Of a stretch of 64,000 bases of DNA, positions 11,240-23,387 are shown piece by piece. Source of the stretch: Arcuatula senhousia (taxonomy: Eukaryota; Mollusca; Bivalvia; Mytilida; Mytilidae). Each line of letters begins with the position of its first letter. Position 1 is the first letter of the stretch. Made by a program: the position numbers and the translations under genes. Where the stretch lies: assembly GCA_963971305.1 (NCBI GenBank), contig CAXARO010001844.1, positions 62,001-126,000 on the forward strand, read 5' to 3'. Under the pieces are notes generated by a model. The model searched no databases, had not been told where the DNA came from, and saw nothing but the letters and a program-made list of their open reading frames with translations.

Positions 11240-12605
11240 GCATGTTTGTTCCTTTTCTTCTTAGTACACCTTACCCAAGGATTTTTCTAAACATTCATCT
11301 TCTTCTTTGTACACCTTGTCCAAAGATTTGGTTTCCTAACGTGTTCCTCTTCTTTTATACACGTAACACAAATAATTTGTTTTCTAAAGAAGCAAAGGTG
11401 TACCAAAGGGGTAATCAGTATCATAAAACCGTAAAGACAAAGACAAAACCGGCAGACAAAAATCATCACAACAAAACAAACCACATAACAACATAAAACA
11501 CAAACACACATAACAACAAAACTGCATTCAGCAACGCGAACTCAAGTCGAAACGAGAGTGAACTCAGGTGCTCCGGAAGAGTAAGCAGTTCCTGCTTGCT
11601 ATAGCACACCCGTCACGTTGCCAAAGATCGATTAAGTGTTGGTCAAATCCGGAAAGGATGACATTACAAAACTCTATGTCAAACCAACATCTGTGCTCAT
11701 CTGAGAGATAGAAATCCCGTATTTGTTTACAAGCACATGATGTCGTCCGTAAAATTTCTTGAGTGATGACAACAACCTGGGATCAACGTACCCCTGTGTT
11801 AACAATTTGCTGGTCAGCCGTATGGCTCTATCAAGGAAGTCGTTGTACTCCCCACATGCTCTGGAATAGCGAATCAATTGTGATACGTAAACTCCATATG
11901 CTGGAGCGGACGGAATGTTGCTACACAGAAAGGGAAAGTTAACTATTGGAAAGTTGAAGTCATCACGTTTGTCATAGAGCTTGGTACAAAGCCTTCCTTG
12001 TGTGTCAATTTCGAGAAATAGATCCAGATATGAAGCGGACCTCCTAGAATCTGTAGTGTCCTTTATCTCAAGTTCCTTCGGATATATGAGATGTAGATAG
12101 TCACCAAATCGAGGATTGTTTAGTGAAAGGACATCATCAATATAACGAAATGTGAGATTGAAGGATAAAGCAAGTTTGCGGTCCTTTTTGTCTAGAAGTG
12201 ATTGTAAGAAGTCCGCTTCTGTTCTTCTTTTCTTGGTAGTCCTTATCCAAAGAATTAGTTTTTTTTTTAAACCCATTCCTCTTCTTCTTAGTACTCCTTA
12301 CACAAGGAATTTACTTTCTAGACCTGCTACTCTTATTCTTGGTACACCTTATCCCAAAAGAAAATGCTTTCTTGACCTATTACTTTTTTCTTCGTACACC
12401 TTATCAAAATAATTTGTTTTCTAAACCCGTTCCTCTTCTTTTGGTACACCTTATCCTAAGAATTTGTTTTCTAAACCCGTTCCTCTTCTTTAGGTACACC
12501 ATAGTAAAAGGATGTGTTTTCTTAACCTGGTCCCCTTCTTCATAATACACCTAAGCCAAAGAATTTGTTGTTTTCTAAATCCTGTTCATCTTCTTTTCGG
12601 TACAC
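11240..12605. repeat. 50-bp minisatellite, split by a retroelement insertion
   Basis: Units contain AATTTGTTTTCTAAACCCG then TTCCTCTTCTT and GGTACACCTTATCC; two adjacent units at 12421 and 12471 fix the period at 50 bp. Units run 11240-11386 and resume at about 12225-12605. More diverged copies of the phrase occur from about 10620 to 10880. The missing middle is exactly the retroelement at 11387-12224, so the array predates that insertion. Confidence 0.75.
11387..12224 (-). mobile_element. 5'-truncated retroelement with partial reverse transcriptase
   Basis: On the minus strand the open frame 12276-11674 enters at the left part of the RT catalytic block: FRYIDDVLSLNN carries the YIDD active-site motif, followed by YPKELEIKDTT, SASYLDLFLEID, KLYDKRDDFNFP and LKKFYGRH. 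The C terminus is complete, and about 290 bp of 3' UTR follows to 11387. The match to the copy at 46392-47230 is about 98.5% (around a dozen differences over 838 bp) and stops abruptly at 12224, where the minisatellite resumes. The residues upstream of ADFLQ in the open frame come from the satellite. The 5' truncation is the usual result of incomplete target-primed reverse transcription. It is dead because the first half of the RT is missing. Class is uncertain: a Penelope-like relationship is possible. Confidence 0.8.
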
Positions 12606-12703
12606 CAACAAATACGCTCATTGGAATCAAGCTTACAAGACGCTCACCCAAAAGATTAGAATTGTCTTGTAAGCTTGATTCCAATGAGCGTATTTGTTGG
12701 TGT
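12602..12703. repeat. Perfect 40-bp inverted repeat (foldback)
   Basis: The arm 12602-12641 (starts ACACCAACAAATACGC) is repeated as its exact reverse complement at 12664-12703, around a 22-base loop. It begins inside the last minisatellite unit (GGTACACC). The arms are identical, so the inversion is recent or maintained. A 30-base phrase right after it (GTTGACCGATTGTTATGAAA) recurs at 12943. Confidence 0.9.
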
Positions 12704-13379
12704 TGACCGATTGTTATGAAATTTTGATACTGGGCTCTGCAGTAAAATACCATTTTCATTACATCAAACATGAACTCAGTATTTGTTGTTTGCAGTATGT
12801 CAAACCTAAGAAAACCTTTCAAAACTTTTTTTATTGAAAATGGGAAAACTGTTTGTTTGTTAAAACTTTCAATGTCGTCGTCGTCGTCTGTGTCGTCTGC
12901 GTGGTCTGGGGACATGGTTTCCGTGCGATAACTTTAAGTAGGCGTTGACCGATTGTTAAGAAATTTTGATACTGGGGATATGCTTCACCATACAGTAACG
13001 ACATTGACTTCGAAAACACAATACTTTTTTCCTATCCATGGCTTAGGTTTATCATATTCATATAATTTGGGTTGCAGAGAAGCAAATGTGCACATATGTG
13101 GCAATACAATTAATGTCTGTTGGGCACAATTAATAATGTCATAATCTGTTTCTTCTTCATAAGGTGTTTATTGTTTTCAATCTCGTCTTTAATGAGTACT
13201 TTATAGACAAAACCTCGACAGGCATAGAATAAATTTTGTTTGCATGGAACTTGGTTCTTAGTTTGAATCCCAAAAATGACAAGCGTTCGTTTGCATTTGT
13301 GGATTTCTTAACGAAGTCAAAAACACACTTTATTATAAATGAGAAATATTCAACATTGAATTATAGTACAACTGAACCT

Positions 13380-14560
13380 TCTATATGACAAAATCGAAGA
13401 AACTTAACATCTTCCAAAAAACTATGTAATAAACAGAAAGTACACTAAAACGTATGTATTTTATATAGACAAACATGAACGAAAATATAAAAAAAATAGG
13501 TTGTGTTGGGATGTCAATTCCAAAACAGCGAGCTGCGACCGCTGGTAACATTGAAGGCTGCTGGCTGCTTTCCATTGTGGATGTTTATAACTAACAATAT
13601 TGTAGTTTATGTCGTGTACACTTATTCCACATCTATCAAGATAACCATTCAATCGACAAACTGACCAACTAAATAACTTAACATATATTAACTTTTCAAA
13701 TGGCAACAAATCTCAAATAGCAACTATAACTAGGAATCTTTATCAAAGCTTATGTTTGTATTTAGTCGAATTTATGTTAACTGTTTCTTGTCAAGAAGAG
13801 GATCTGTCATTGCACTTAAGGATTGGACTTGAATCATATGTAGTTTATTTTCAATCCAGGGGCCAATTGAAAAAAACAGCGAGCAGCGACCGCTGGTCAC
13901 ATTGAAGGCTGCTGGCTGTTTTCCATTGTGGATGTTTTAAATTTACGTTTGTATTGTAGTTTGTGTTGCGTACACTTATTTCACGTCTCATTTTCTTCCA
14001 TAAATGACCTTTAAATTAACCAAAATGGACACTGCGACTCAATAAAAAATTTCCCCGAATGATAAAACAATACTGTCGATCATTGTGAGAGATTGTCGCT
14101 TCAAATTTACCTTTTTCCACGCAACTCCCCTTTCACTTCAATAACTAATTGAAATCAATGTCAATCACAATGTAAAAAAAGATGCAAAAAGGTACCAATG
14201 GGTCATTCGAATGTCAAAAGTCTGTAGCAAGACAAAACACCAACGAGAACAGAACGAAAAAATAACTTAGAAAGAATGTAGAAACAGACAATACCAGTAT
14301 AAAACACACAAAAAACAACTAAATATAAAGCAATCAACTATTAATGCAAACACAAGTCTTAAACGATATGAATTTATGTGTTCCGGAAAAGTAAGTAGTT
14401 ATTGATTGTTATAGCACATCTATCTGATGCGTTCTTAATGGTTAATTCAGCATGTCAAATCCGGTAAAGAAGGGAAACCTACATCTGTACTAAAATCCCA
14501 TATTTGTCTATTATTAACTATTTTTGCATTTGCATTTTATTGACATATGTAATTGAACAG
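13380..14560 (-). repeat. Nested remnants of interspersed repeats and retroelement tails
   Basis: A block of about 115 bp (AGCGACCGCTGGTCACATTG ... GCTGCTGGCTGTTTTCC) occurs at about 13525-13640 and again at 13870-13990; the same block is found at 47855-47970 and in reverse at 28125-28240. From about 14170 to 14520 a minus-oriented retroelement tail (GGTACCAATGGGTCATTCG, then TTCCGGAAAAGTAAG and AAATCCCATATTTGTC) follows the layout of the tail at 46400-46740. None has coding capacity. Confidence 0.6.
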
Positions 14561-14869
14561 TTCTATGAACACGCATTAGATATATAATATCACGACAATA
14601 ATCTCGGATCAAAATATTATTATAATGCTTATTGTATGATTTTACACTCAGATTCAACAGACCGAGTTCACAATAGCCGACTCACCAACTGATCTTATAC
14701 AAAACAAAAACATTATCAATGTCACAAAAACATACATGTTTGTCGATGTAAGTTTTATTTCTCGCCAGAGATTCGACTTATTTCTATCAAAACGTAGTTT
14801 TATTCACATTTTTGACAGACGAAATTGTTAGAAAAATCCCTATAGATCCTCCCGCTGACCCACAGAATC

Positions 14870-17340
14870 CCGGTTCCCTCTGACCCACACCTGATTCCCT
14901 CCGACCCACACCCGACTCAAAATTTTAAAAGGTCGGCATTTTGTTGTTCTATACACCATCAAGAAACCAAAAACACTTTTGAAGAGCCGTTACTTATATC
15001 TTTTTCTTGATAATTGACCCACTCTGATTAGTATCGTCCACACAAAATTTGAGGCTGGTAAAATTTTGGACCTGATCTCATACTACCGTTCCCGCTGACC
15101 CACATATTCGATATATTTTCAAAATATCATAACTTTTTTATTATAGAAGCTAAAATAAAAGTAAAAACATTTTCAAAAAGCTTATTTCAAGGACGTTATT
15201 TGCGACACCGACCGGCAATGACCGACTTTGACCCACACTATTTTACATTAAAAAATATATTTGCATCTGATTTTCAATCTTAAATTCCCTCTGACCGGAT
15301 TATTGATAAATTTTCAAAATGTGTTTTTTCTCTTAATACTCAATATATTTTCATAAATGATGCATTTTTAAACGCGGAAAACCATTTTTTATCGAATAAA
15401 TACTAACTAATCTTTGTTTCGTGCGTTATTTTGTCATTAAAACATATTTTCTAATGTCAGATTATGGTACTCCGGAATTTTCCGGAGTTTTTGAAAATTT
15501 GACCGGAAGTCCATTTTCAAATTCGAATTGTCAACTTATTCGTTGGCGTAGATTAAAAAGAAACCCATATTTGAAAAGCTCATACTTTTGGCTTTTCACC
15601 AATAACAAAAACAAAATGACCGAGCACGACCCACATATCATATTTGGCAGTTAAATTTTATACCTTTTTTTCAATCTTTGATTCCCTCTCACCGGATTTT
15701 CAGTAATTTTTTTAAATTGTTTTTTTCACTTAATATTCAATGCATTTTCACACATTATGCATGTTTAAACGCAGACAAACAATATTTAATAAATTACCAA
15801 GAATGTGTCTTTCTTTCGTGCGCTATCTTTGTAGAAAACTATTTTTTTATAAAGTCAGATTATGAAACTCCGGAATTATCCGGAGTTTTTGAATATTTGA
15901 CCGGAAGTCCATTTTCAAATTCGAATTGTCAACTTGTTCGTTGGCGTAGATTAAAAAGTAAGCCATATTTGAAAAGCTTATACTTTTGGCTTTTCGCCAA
16001 TAACAAAAACAAAATGACCGAGCACGACCCACATATCATATTTGGCAGGTAAATTTTATACCTTTTTTTTCAATCTTTGATTCCCTCTCACCGAATTTTC
16101 AGTAAATTTAAAAAAAAAAAAATTTCAGTTAATATTCAATGCATTTTCACACAGTATGCATGTTTAAACGCAGACAAACAATATTTGATAAATTACCAAG
16201 AATGTGTCTTTCTTTCGTGTGCTATCTTTTTAGAAAACTATTTTTTTATAAAGTCAGATTATGAAACTCCGGAATTATCCGGAGTTTTTGAATATTTGAC
16301 CGGAAGTCCATTTTCAAATTAAAATTGTCCACTTGTTCCTTAGCGTAGATAAAAAAGTAAACGATTTTTGAGAAGCTTATGGTTATGGCTTTGAACCAAT
16401 ATCGAAAACACAATGACCGAGCATGATTCAGACATCGAATTAGGCGGTTATATATTATACCGTTTTCTCAATCTTAAATTCCCTCTGACCGGGGTAAATA
16501 TATACTTTTCAAAATTTGTTTTCTCCGTAAATACTAAACATATTTTTACAAATGATGCATTTTTAAACGCGAAAAAAACGATTTCTATCCAATTAAAAAA
16601 TAACTGTCTTTGTTTCGTGCGTTATTTCTTCATAAAAATAAACTTTCTTATGTCAGATTATGATAATCCGGAATTTTCCGGAGTTTTAGAATATTTTACA
16701 GGAAGCACTGTTTTCAAATTTGCATTGTCCACTTGTTCGTTGACCTAGATTAAAAATTAAACCATATTTAGAAAGCTTATTTTTATGACTTTTTATCAAT
16801 AACAAATACACAATGACCGAGCATGACATATATATTAAATTAGGCAATTGAATTTAAACCATTTTTTTCAATCTTAAATTCCCTCTGACCAGAGTATTTG
16901 TAAATATTCAAATTTAGTTTTCTCCTTTAGATATTTAATATATTTTCACACATAAAGCATGTGTAAACACGGAAAAACATTATTCATCGAATAATTAATT
17001 ATTATTCTTATATTTTTGTGTTATCTTTTCAGAAAAATATATTTTCCAATGTCAAACTATAATACTCTGGAATTTTCCGGAGTTTTAGAAAGTTTGACCA
17101 AAAGTCATTTTTTTCAAATTTAAATTCTCCACTTGTTCGTTAGCGTAGATTAAAACAAAACCATATTTAGAAAGCTTTTTAATATGACTTTCAATCAGGT
17201 ACAAAAACACAATGACTGAGCATACGTAAATTTTGGCGGTAATAAAATAATATCTTTTTCCAATCGTAATTTCCCTCTTACCAGACTTTTCTAAATTTTT
17301 GAATTTAGTTTTTTCCGTAAATATTCAATAGATTTTCACA
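14870..17340. repeat. 400-bp tandem repeat, about six units
   Basis: Unit starts recur at about 15280, 15679, 16079, 16478, 16877 and 17270 on the phrase TTCCCTCTGACCGG, a period of 399-400 bp. More diverged half-units with GCTGACCCACA lie at 14870-15240. Each full unit has the dyad ACTCCGGAATTTTCCGGAGT, a GACCGAGCA(C/T)GAC block, and a T-rich start. Units at 15660-16320 are most alike and the outer ones are decayed, the usual pattern of an ageing array. Open frames of 77-124 codons in the units come from the same stretch but, as 400 is not a multiple of three, they do not link up. Confidence 0.8.
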
Positions 17341-17391
17341 CATTATACAGGCTTATGTGCACACAACTATTTTCATTAAAACTCTTTTTTT

Positions 17392-20300
17392 TTGTCGAGC
17401 CGCTCCCTGAGCTTTGAGTCCGTCTACAGCCAATTATTGTTCATTGATTTTCAGCTTCTGTTGTCCTTTGTAATCGGTTTTCAGCAATTTTTGACCCACA
17501 GGGTGCTGTGGTTTACTTTTATCTAGCTGGATTACATTCCTGAGACCTTATTATTGGTTTTGGTACCCTACTTGCCCATGTAGAGCGGCTCCCTAAGTTT
17601 TGAGTCCGTCTACAGCAGTTTATTGTTCATTGAATTTCATATTCTGGTGTCCTTTGTAATAGGTTTTCAGAATTTCTAGACCCACAGGGTGCTGTGGTTT
17701 ACTTTAATATAGCTGGTTTACATTTCTAAGACCTTATTATTGGTTTTGATAACCTAGTTGCCCATTTCGAGCGGCTCCCTGAGCTTTGAGTCCGTCTACA
17801 GCAGTTTATTGTTCATTGATTTTCAGCTTCTGTTGTCCTTTGCAATCGGTTTTTTGCATTTCTAGACCCACAAGGTGCTGTGGTTTACTTTATTCTAGCT
17901 GGTTTACATTTCTAAAACCTCATTATTGGTTTTGATACCCTAGTTGCCCATGTCGAGCGGCTCTTTGAGCTTTGAGTCCGTCTACAGCAGTTTATTGTTC
18001 ATTGATTTTAAGCTTCTGTTGTCCTTTGTAATAGGTTTTCAGCATTTCTAGACCCTCAGGGTGCTGTGGTTTACTTAAATCTAGCTGGTTTACATTCCTA
18101 AGACCTTATTATTGGTTTTGATACCCTAGTTGCCCATGTCGAGCGGCTCTTTGAGCTTTGAGTCCGTCTACAGCAGTTAATTGTTCATTGATTTTCAGCT
18201 TCTGTTGTCCTTTGTAATCGTTTTTTTGCATTTCTAGACCAACAAGGTGCTGTGGTTTACTTTATTCTAGCTGGTTTACATTCCTAAGACATTATTATTG
18301 GTTTTGATACCTTAGTTGCCCATGTCGAGCGGCTCCCTGAACTTTGAGTCCGTCTACAGCAGTTTATTGTTCATTGATTTTCAGATTCTGGGGTTTTTGA
18401 AATCGCTTTTTTGCATTTCTAGACCCACAGGATGCTGTGGATTAATTTAATCCAGCTGGTTTACATTCCTAAGACCTTATTATTGGTTTTGATACCCTAG
18501 TTGCCCATGTCGAGCTGCTCCATGAGCTTTGAGTCCGTCTACAGCAGTTTATTGTTCATTGATTTTCATATTCTGGTGTCCTTTGTAATAGGTTTTCAGC
18601 ATTTTTAGACCAACAGGGTGCTGTGGTTTACTTTAATCTAGCTGGTTTACATTCCTAAGACCTCATTATTGGTTTTGATATCCTACTTGTCCATGTCGAG
18701 CGGCTCCCTGAGCTTTGAGTCCGTCTACAGCAATTTATTGTTCATTGATTTTCAGCTTCTGTTGTCCTTTGCAATCGGTTTTTTGCATTTCTAGACCCAC
18801 AGGAAGCTGTGGATTATCTTAATCTAGCTGGTTTACATTCCTAAGACCTTATTATTGGTTTTGATATCCTAGTTGCCCATGTCGAGCTGCTCCCTGAGCT
18901 TTGAGTCCGTCTACAGCAGTTTATTGTTCATTGATTTTCATATTCTGGTGTCCTTTGTAATAGGTTTTCAGCATTTTTAGACCAACAGGGTGCTGTGGTT
19001 TACTTTAATCTAGCTGGTTTACATTCCTAAGACCTCATTATTGGTTTTGATATCCTACTTGTCCATGTCGAGCGGCTCCCTGAGCTTTGAGTCCGTCTAC
19101 AGCAATTTATTGTTCATTGATTTTCAGCTTCTGTTGTCCTTTGCAATCGGTTTTTTGCATTTCTAGACCCACAGGAAGCTGTGGATTATCTTAATCTAGC
19201 TGGTTTACATTCCTAAGACCTTATTATTGGTTTTGATATCCTAGTTGCCCATGTCGAGCTGCTCCCTGAGCTTTGAGTCCGTCTACAGCAGTTTATTGTT
19301 CATTGATTTTCATATTCTGGTGTCCTTTGTAATAGGTTTTCAGCATTTTTAGACCAACAGGGTGTTGTGGTTGACTTTAATCTAGCTGGTTTACAGTCCA
19401 AATACCTTATTATTGGTTTTGATACCCTAGTTGCCCATGTCGAGCTGCTCCCTGAGCTTTGAGTCCGTCTACAGCAGTTTATTGTTCATTGATTTTTAGC
19501 TTCTGTTGTCCTTTGCAATCGGTTTTTTGCATTTCTAGACCCACAGATGCTGTGATTTACTTTAATCTAGCTGGTTTACATTCCAAAGACCTTATTATTG
19601 GTTTTGATACCCTAGTTGCCCATGTCGAGCGGCTCTTTGAGCGTTGAGTCCGTCTACAGCAGTTTATTGTTCATTGATTTTTAGCTTCTGTTGTCCTTTG
19701 CAATCGGTTTTTTGCATTTCTAGACCCACAATGTGCTGTGGTTTACTTTATTCTAGCTGTCTTACATTCCTAAGACCTTATTATAGGTTTTGATACCCTA
19801 GTTGCCCATGTCGAGCGGCTCTTTGAGCTTTGAGTCCGTCTACAGCAGTTTATTGTTCATTGATTTTCATATTCTTGTGTCCTTTGTAATAGGTTTTCAG
19901 CATTTCTAGACCAACAGGGTGTTGTGGTTTACTTTAATCTAGCTGGTTTACATTCCTAATACGTCATTTTTGGTTTTGATATCCTACTTGCCCATATCGA
20001 GCGGCTCCCTGAGCTTTGAGTCCGTCTACAGCAGTTTATTGTTCATTGATTTTCAGCTTCTGTTGTCCTTTGCAATCGTTTATTTGCATTTTTAGACCCA
20101 CAGGATGCTGTGGGTTATTTTAATCTAGCTGGTTTACAATCTTAAGACCTTATTATTGGTTTTGATACCCTAGTTGCCCATGTCGAGCTGCTCCCTGAGC
20201 TTTGAGTCCGTCTACAGCAGTTTATTGTTCATTGATTTTCATATTCTGGTGTCCTTTGTAATAGGTTTTCAGCATTTTTAAACCAACAGGGAGTTGTGGT

Positions 20301-21284
20301 TTACTTTAATCTAGCTGGTTTACATTCCTAAGACCTCATTTTTGGTTTTGATATCCTACTTGCCCATGTCGAGCGGCTCCCTGAGCTTTGAGTCCGTCTA
20401 CAGCAGTTTATTGTTCATTGATTTTCAGCTTCTGTTGTCCTTTGCAATCGGTTTTTGCATTTCTAGACCCACAAGGTGCTGTGATTTGCTTTAATCTAGC
20501 TGGTGTACATTCTTTAGACTTTGTTAGTGGTTGTGATACCCTAGTTGCCCATGTCGAACGGCTCTTTGAGCTTTGAGTCCGTCTACAGCAGTTTATTGTT
20601 CATTGATTTTAAGCTTTTGTTGTCCTTTGCAATCGTTTTTTTGCATTTCTAGACCCACAGGGTGCTGTGGTTTACTTTAATCTAGCTGGTTTACATTTCT
20701 AAGACCTTATTATTGGTTTTGATAACCTAGTTGCCCATGTCGAGCAGCTCCCTGAGCTTTGAGTCCGTCTACAGCAGTTTATTGTTCATTGATTTTCATA
20801 TCCTGGTGTCCTTTGTAATCGTTTTTTTGCATTTCTAGACCCACAAGGTTCTGTGGTTTACTTTACTCTACCTGGTTGACATTCCTTAGACCTTATTATT
20901 GGTTTTGATACCCTAGTTGCCCATCTCGAGCGGGTCTTTGAGCGTTGAGTCCGTCTACAGCAGTTTATTGTTCATTGATTTTTAGCTTCTGTTGTCCTTT
21001 GCAATCGGTTTTTTGCATTTCTAGACCCACAATGTGCTGTGGTTTACTTTATTCTAGCTGTTTTACATTCCTAAGACCTTATTATAGGTTTTGATACCCT
21101 AGTTGCCTATGTCGAGCGGCTCTTTGAGCTTTGAGTCCGTCTACAGCAGTTTATTGTTCATTGATTTTCATATTCTTGTGTCCTTTGTAATAGGTTTTCA
21201 GCATTTCTAGACCAACAGGGTGTTATGGTTTACTTTAATCTAGCTGGTTTACATTCCTAATACGTCATTTTTGGTTTTGATATC
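17392..21284. repeat. 186-bp satellite array, about 21 units
   Basis: GAGTCCGTCTAC recurs every 186 bp (17416, 17602, 17788 and so on) across 3.9 kb. A unit reads GAGCGGCTCCCTGAGCTTTG ... ACAGCAGTTTATTGTTCATTG ... CTAGACCCACAGGGTGCTGT ... CCTAGTTGCCCATGTC. Two unit types alternate: CTTCTGTTGTCC...GCAATCGGTTTTTTG and ATTCTGGTGTCC...GTAATAGGTTTTCAG. Dimers (about 372 bp) near 18515, 18888 and 19258 are almost identical, and the block at 20939-21284 repeats 19640-19985, seven units away. The right end stops mid-unit at TTTTGATATC. Confidence 0.9.
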
Positions 21285-21439
21285 AATTTACAATTTCTCT
21301 CAATTACATGTAATACTTTAAAGCAGGAACAGATCCTTGAATACTCTTACAAGATATTTGTCAAGAAGTTATATATATTAATATATACCTCATGTACTGC
21401 TTACATATATTAGATAAAAAAAAAGATTTTTTTCCTATG

Positions 21440-21790
21440 ATCAGATTAACAAATATTTGTCAAGGCATGTATTTGTAACAAAATAAACGATGTAAATGCT
21501 CGGAGTTTACCAAATATTTGTCAAGAAAAGTATTTGCAACAATGTAAACCATGTAAATACTCGGTGTTTACCAAATATTTGTCAAGATATGTATTTGCAA
21601 CAATGTAAACCATGTAAATGCTCGGAGTTTACCAAATATTTGTCAAGAAAAGTATAAGCAACAATGTAAACCATGTAAATACTCGGTGTTTACCAAATAT
21701 TTGTCAAGATATGTATTTGCAACAATGTGAACCATGCAAATACAGGGATCTTACCAAATATTTGTCAAAGCATGTGATTGGAATGAAAAC
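21440..21790. repeat. 61-bp tandem repeat, about six units
   Basis: CAAATATTTGTCAAG recurs every 61 bp from about 21450 to 21770 with spacer phrases GTATTTGCAACAATGTAAAC and CATGTAAATACTCGG. Alternate units carry CTCGGAGT or CTCGGTGT, a two-unit pattern. A further isolated ATATTTGTCAAGAAG lies at 21337. The open frame at 21618-21821 is repeat sequence. Confidence 0.8.
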
Positions 21791-22136
21791 TTTACTAGTA
21801 AATATGGTAAGTATTTGTTAACTTTGTATAGAAGTAAATAAAACATGTACAGAAATTATTTTAAAAACTTCACACAACCAGAGGTTTTGAACACATAACT
21901 ATTTTTTTAAGTACATTGATTTCAATATCAAAACAATATTCAATGTTACTCAGAAACACAGAGAGATACAAAACAGAATCACAAATGTATTACACAAAGA
22001 AAAACATACATTGTCTGCAAATGAATGTAATTTTTAATGATCTGCAACGGCAAATTAGAAAGTAAACACATTTTACGAGTTATACAACATTATTTCCATA
22101 GGCGTCACGGTAAGGAAATGCTGCGTAAACTGAACA

Positions 22137-23387
22137 TTAACACCTTTTTGTCCTGACTTCATTTTGCTTAACCACACACTTAATATTGTCCATGGTGAAT
22201 TCGACATAGTAACCTGTCATAATAAAAAAAAAATAATGATAATTCTATACATACAATTGTGTTATATGTGAATGTTATCTATAACAAATAAGCAACTAAT
22301 TTCAAGTTTATAAATACTTAGTTATAACTAAATGCAAAAGTTCATGACCAAGCTATATTGAGTGCATTGGTTATTTACCAGGTACGTCTCCTTGATTTGT
22401 CTTATTTCCTTGATCATCTTCTCTTGGTAAATTGTATTTTACTGTTACCTTTATTTAACACTTAGCGATGTTTTCTTTAAAACAGTTAAGGATGTTCGCT
22501 ACTATTATTAAAAATAAATAGGTTTCAAATTTGATGCCTTAAATGAAAAGATAAAAGTAAAAGATATAAAATAAGCAAAAATTTTTGATAGGTTCATGAC
22601 TTCGTTTTCAAGATAATTGACGTTTAAGTTTTGGCGGGTAAGGGTTTTCTCTGACTTTTTCATAGGTTTAGCATTAGCACTATATAGCTGTTAAAACCCA
22701 TGACAGAATAAATAGGATTTGATAAAACTTTGTCTATAACCTCTTTATGACATATTAAAGACATTAAAAACAAGAAAATTGGGGGTTCGTGGGCAAAAAA
22801 ATAAACACTATTTTGATGGTAAAATCCAGAGGATTCCGAAAAAATGACAGAAATACTAAAACAAGACCAACAAGCATCCTTAAGATATGGTTCACAACTG
22901 AAATGCTTAAGGTTCATCATTACACCTGTATATTGTATCTATTTATTTGCTAAAACTACATTTTCATCAAAAAAGGTCTAATAGGCAAGCAGTGTCATTT
23001 GAAACATTTGATGATTGTTGCTACATCTATTGAATGAAATCACAAAAGTTTATATGAAAGGTTGTTTTGAGCATTCCTAATTTATTAAAGACAAATAAAT
23101 GAATAGCTACAAACAAAATACAAACAATTGACAAATTTAATACCTGACTGGTGTTTAAGATGTACAAAACTGCGAAAAGAAAGTAAAATATAGAAAAATT
23201 TAATTAAATTAAAATTTAAAGCGTCATCTGTTTATTTTTTATTCAATAAATGTTTTGCATGTAAAAGTACTTTCTGGTAAAACTTACCATTTTTTCTTTT
23301 TTCTAAAATTACGGCATCGTACCACTGCCTGTCAGTCCTCCAGAATGCCTCAATAACATCTCCTTTTTTCCAATCGTCTTCTAGTAC
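22137..23387 (-). CDS. Tudor-like domain exons (C terminus of the ParB-like gene)
   Basis: Exon 23387-23288 encodes DDWKKGDVIEAFWRTDRQWY then DAVILEKRKN; exon 22213-22137 continues, in phase 1, GYYVEFTMDNIKCVVKQNEV and RTKRC-stop. The pattern W-x2-GD-x3-A-x-W-x3-D-x2-WY-x-A-x-I followed by Y-x-V-x-F and a final basic strand is that of Tudor/Agenet folds, which bind methylated lysine or arginine. The aromatic cage candidates are F650/W651, W657, Y658 and Y670/Y671. The intron between the two exons splits the barrel in the middle. The 3' UTR is not defined; no clear AATAAA is close to the stop. Confidence 0.7.

Noticed and set aside
15421..16748. Series of 77-124-codon open frames as a gene family
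   Set aside because: They repeat with a 400-bp period that breaks frame, with no start, splice or domain evidence; they are satellite sequence.
19459..20576. Two 62-codon frames starting MSPSTAVYCSLIFSF
   Set aside because: Same position in two units of the 186-bp satellite (186 is a multiple of three, so frames persist by chance).
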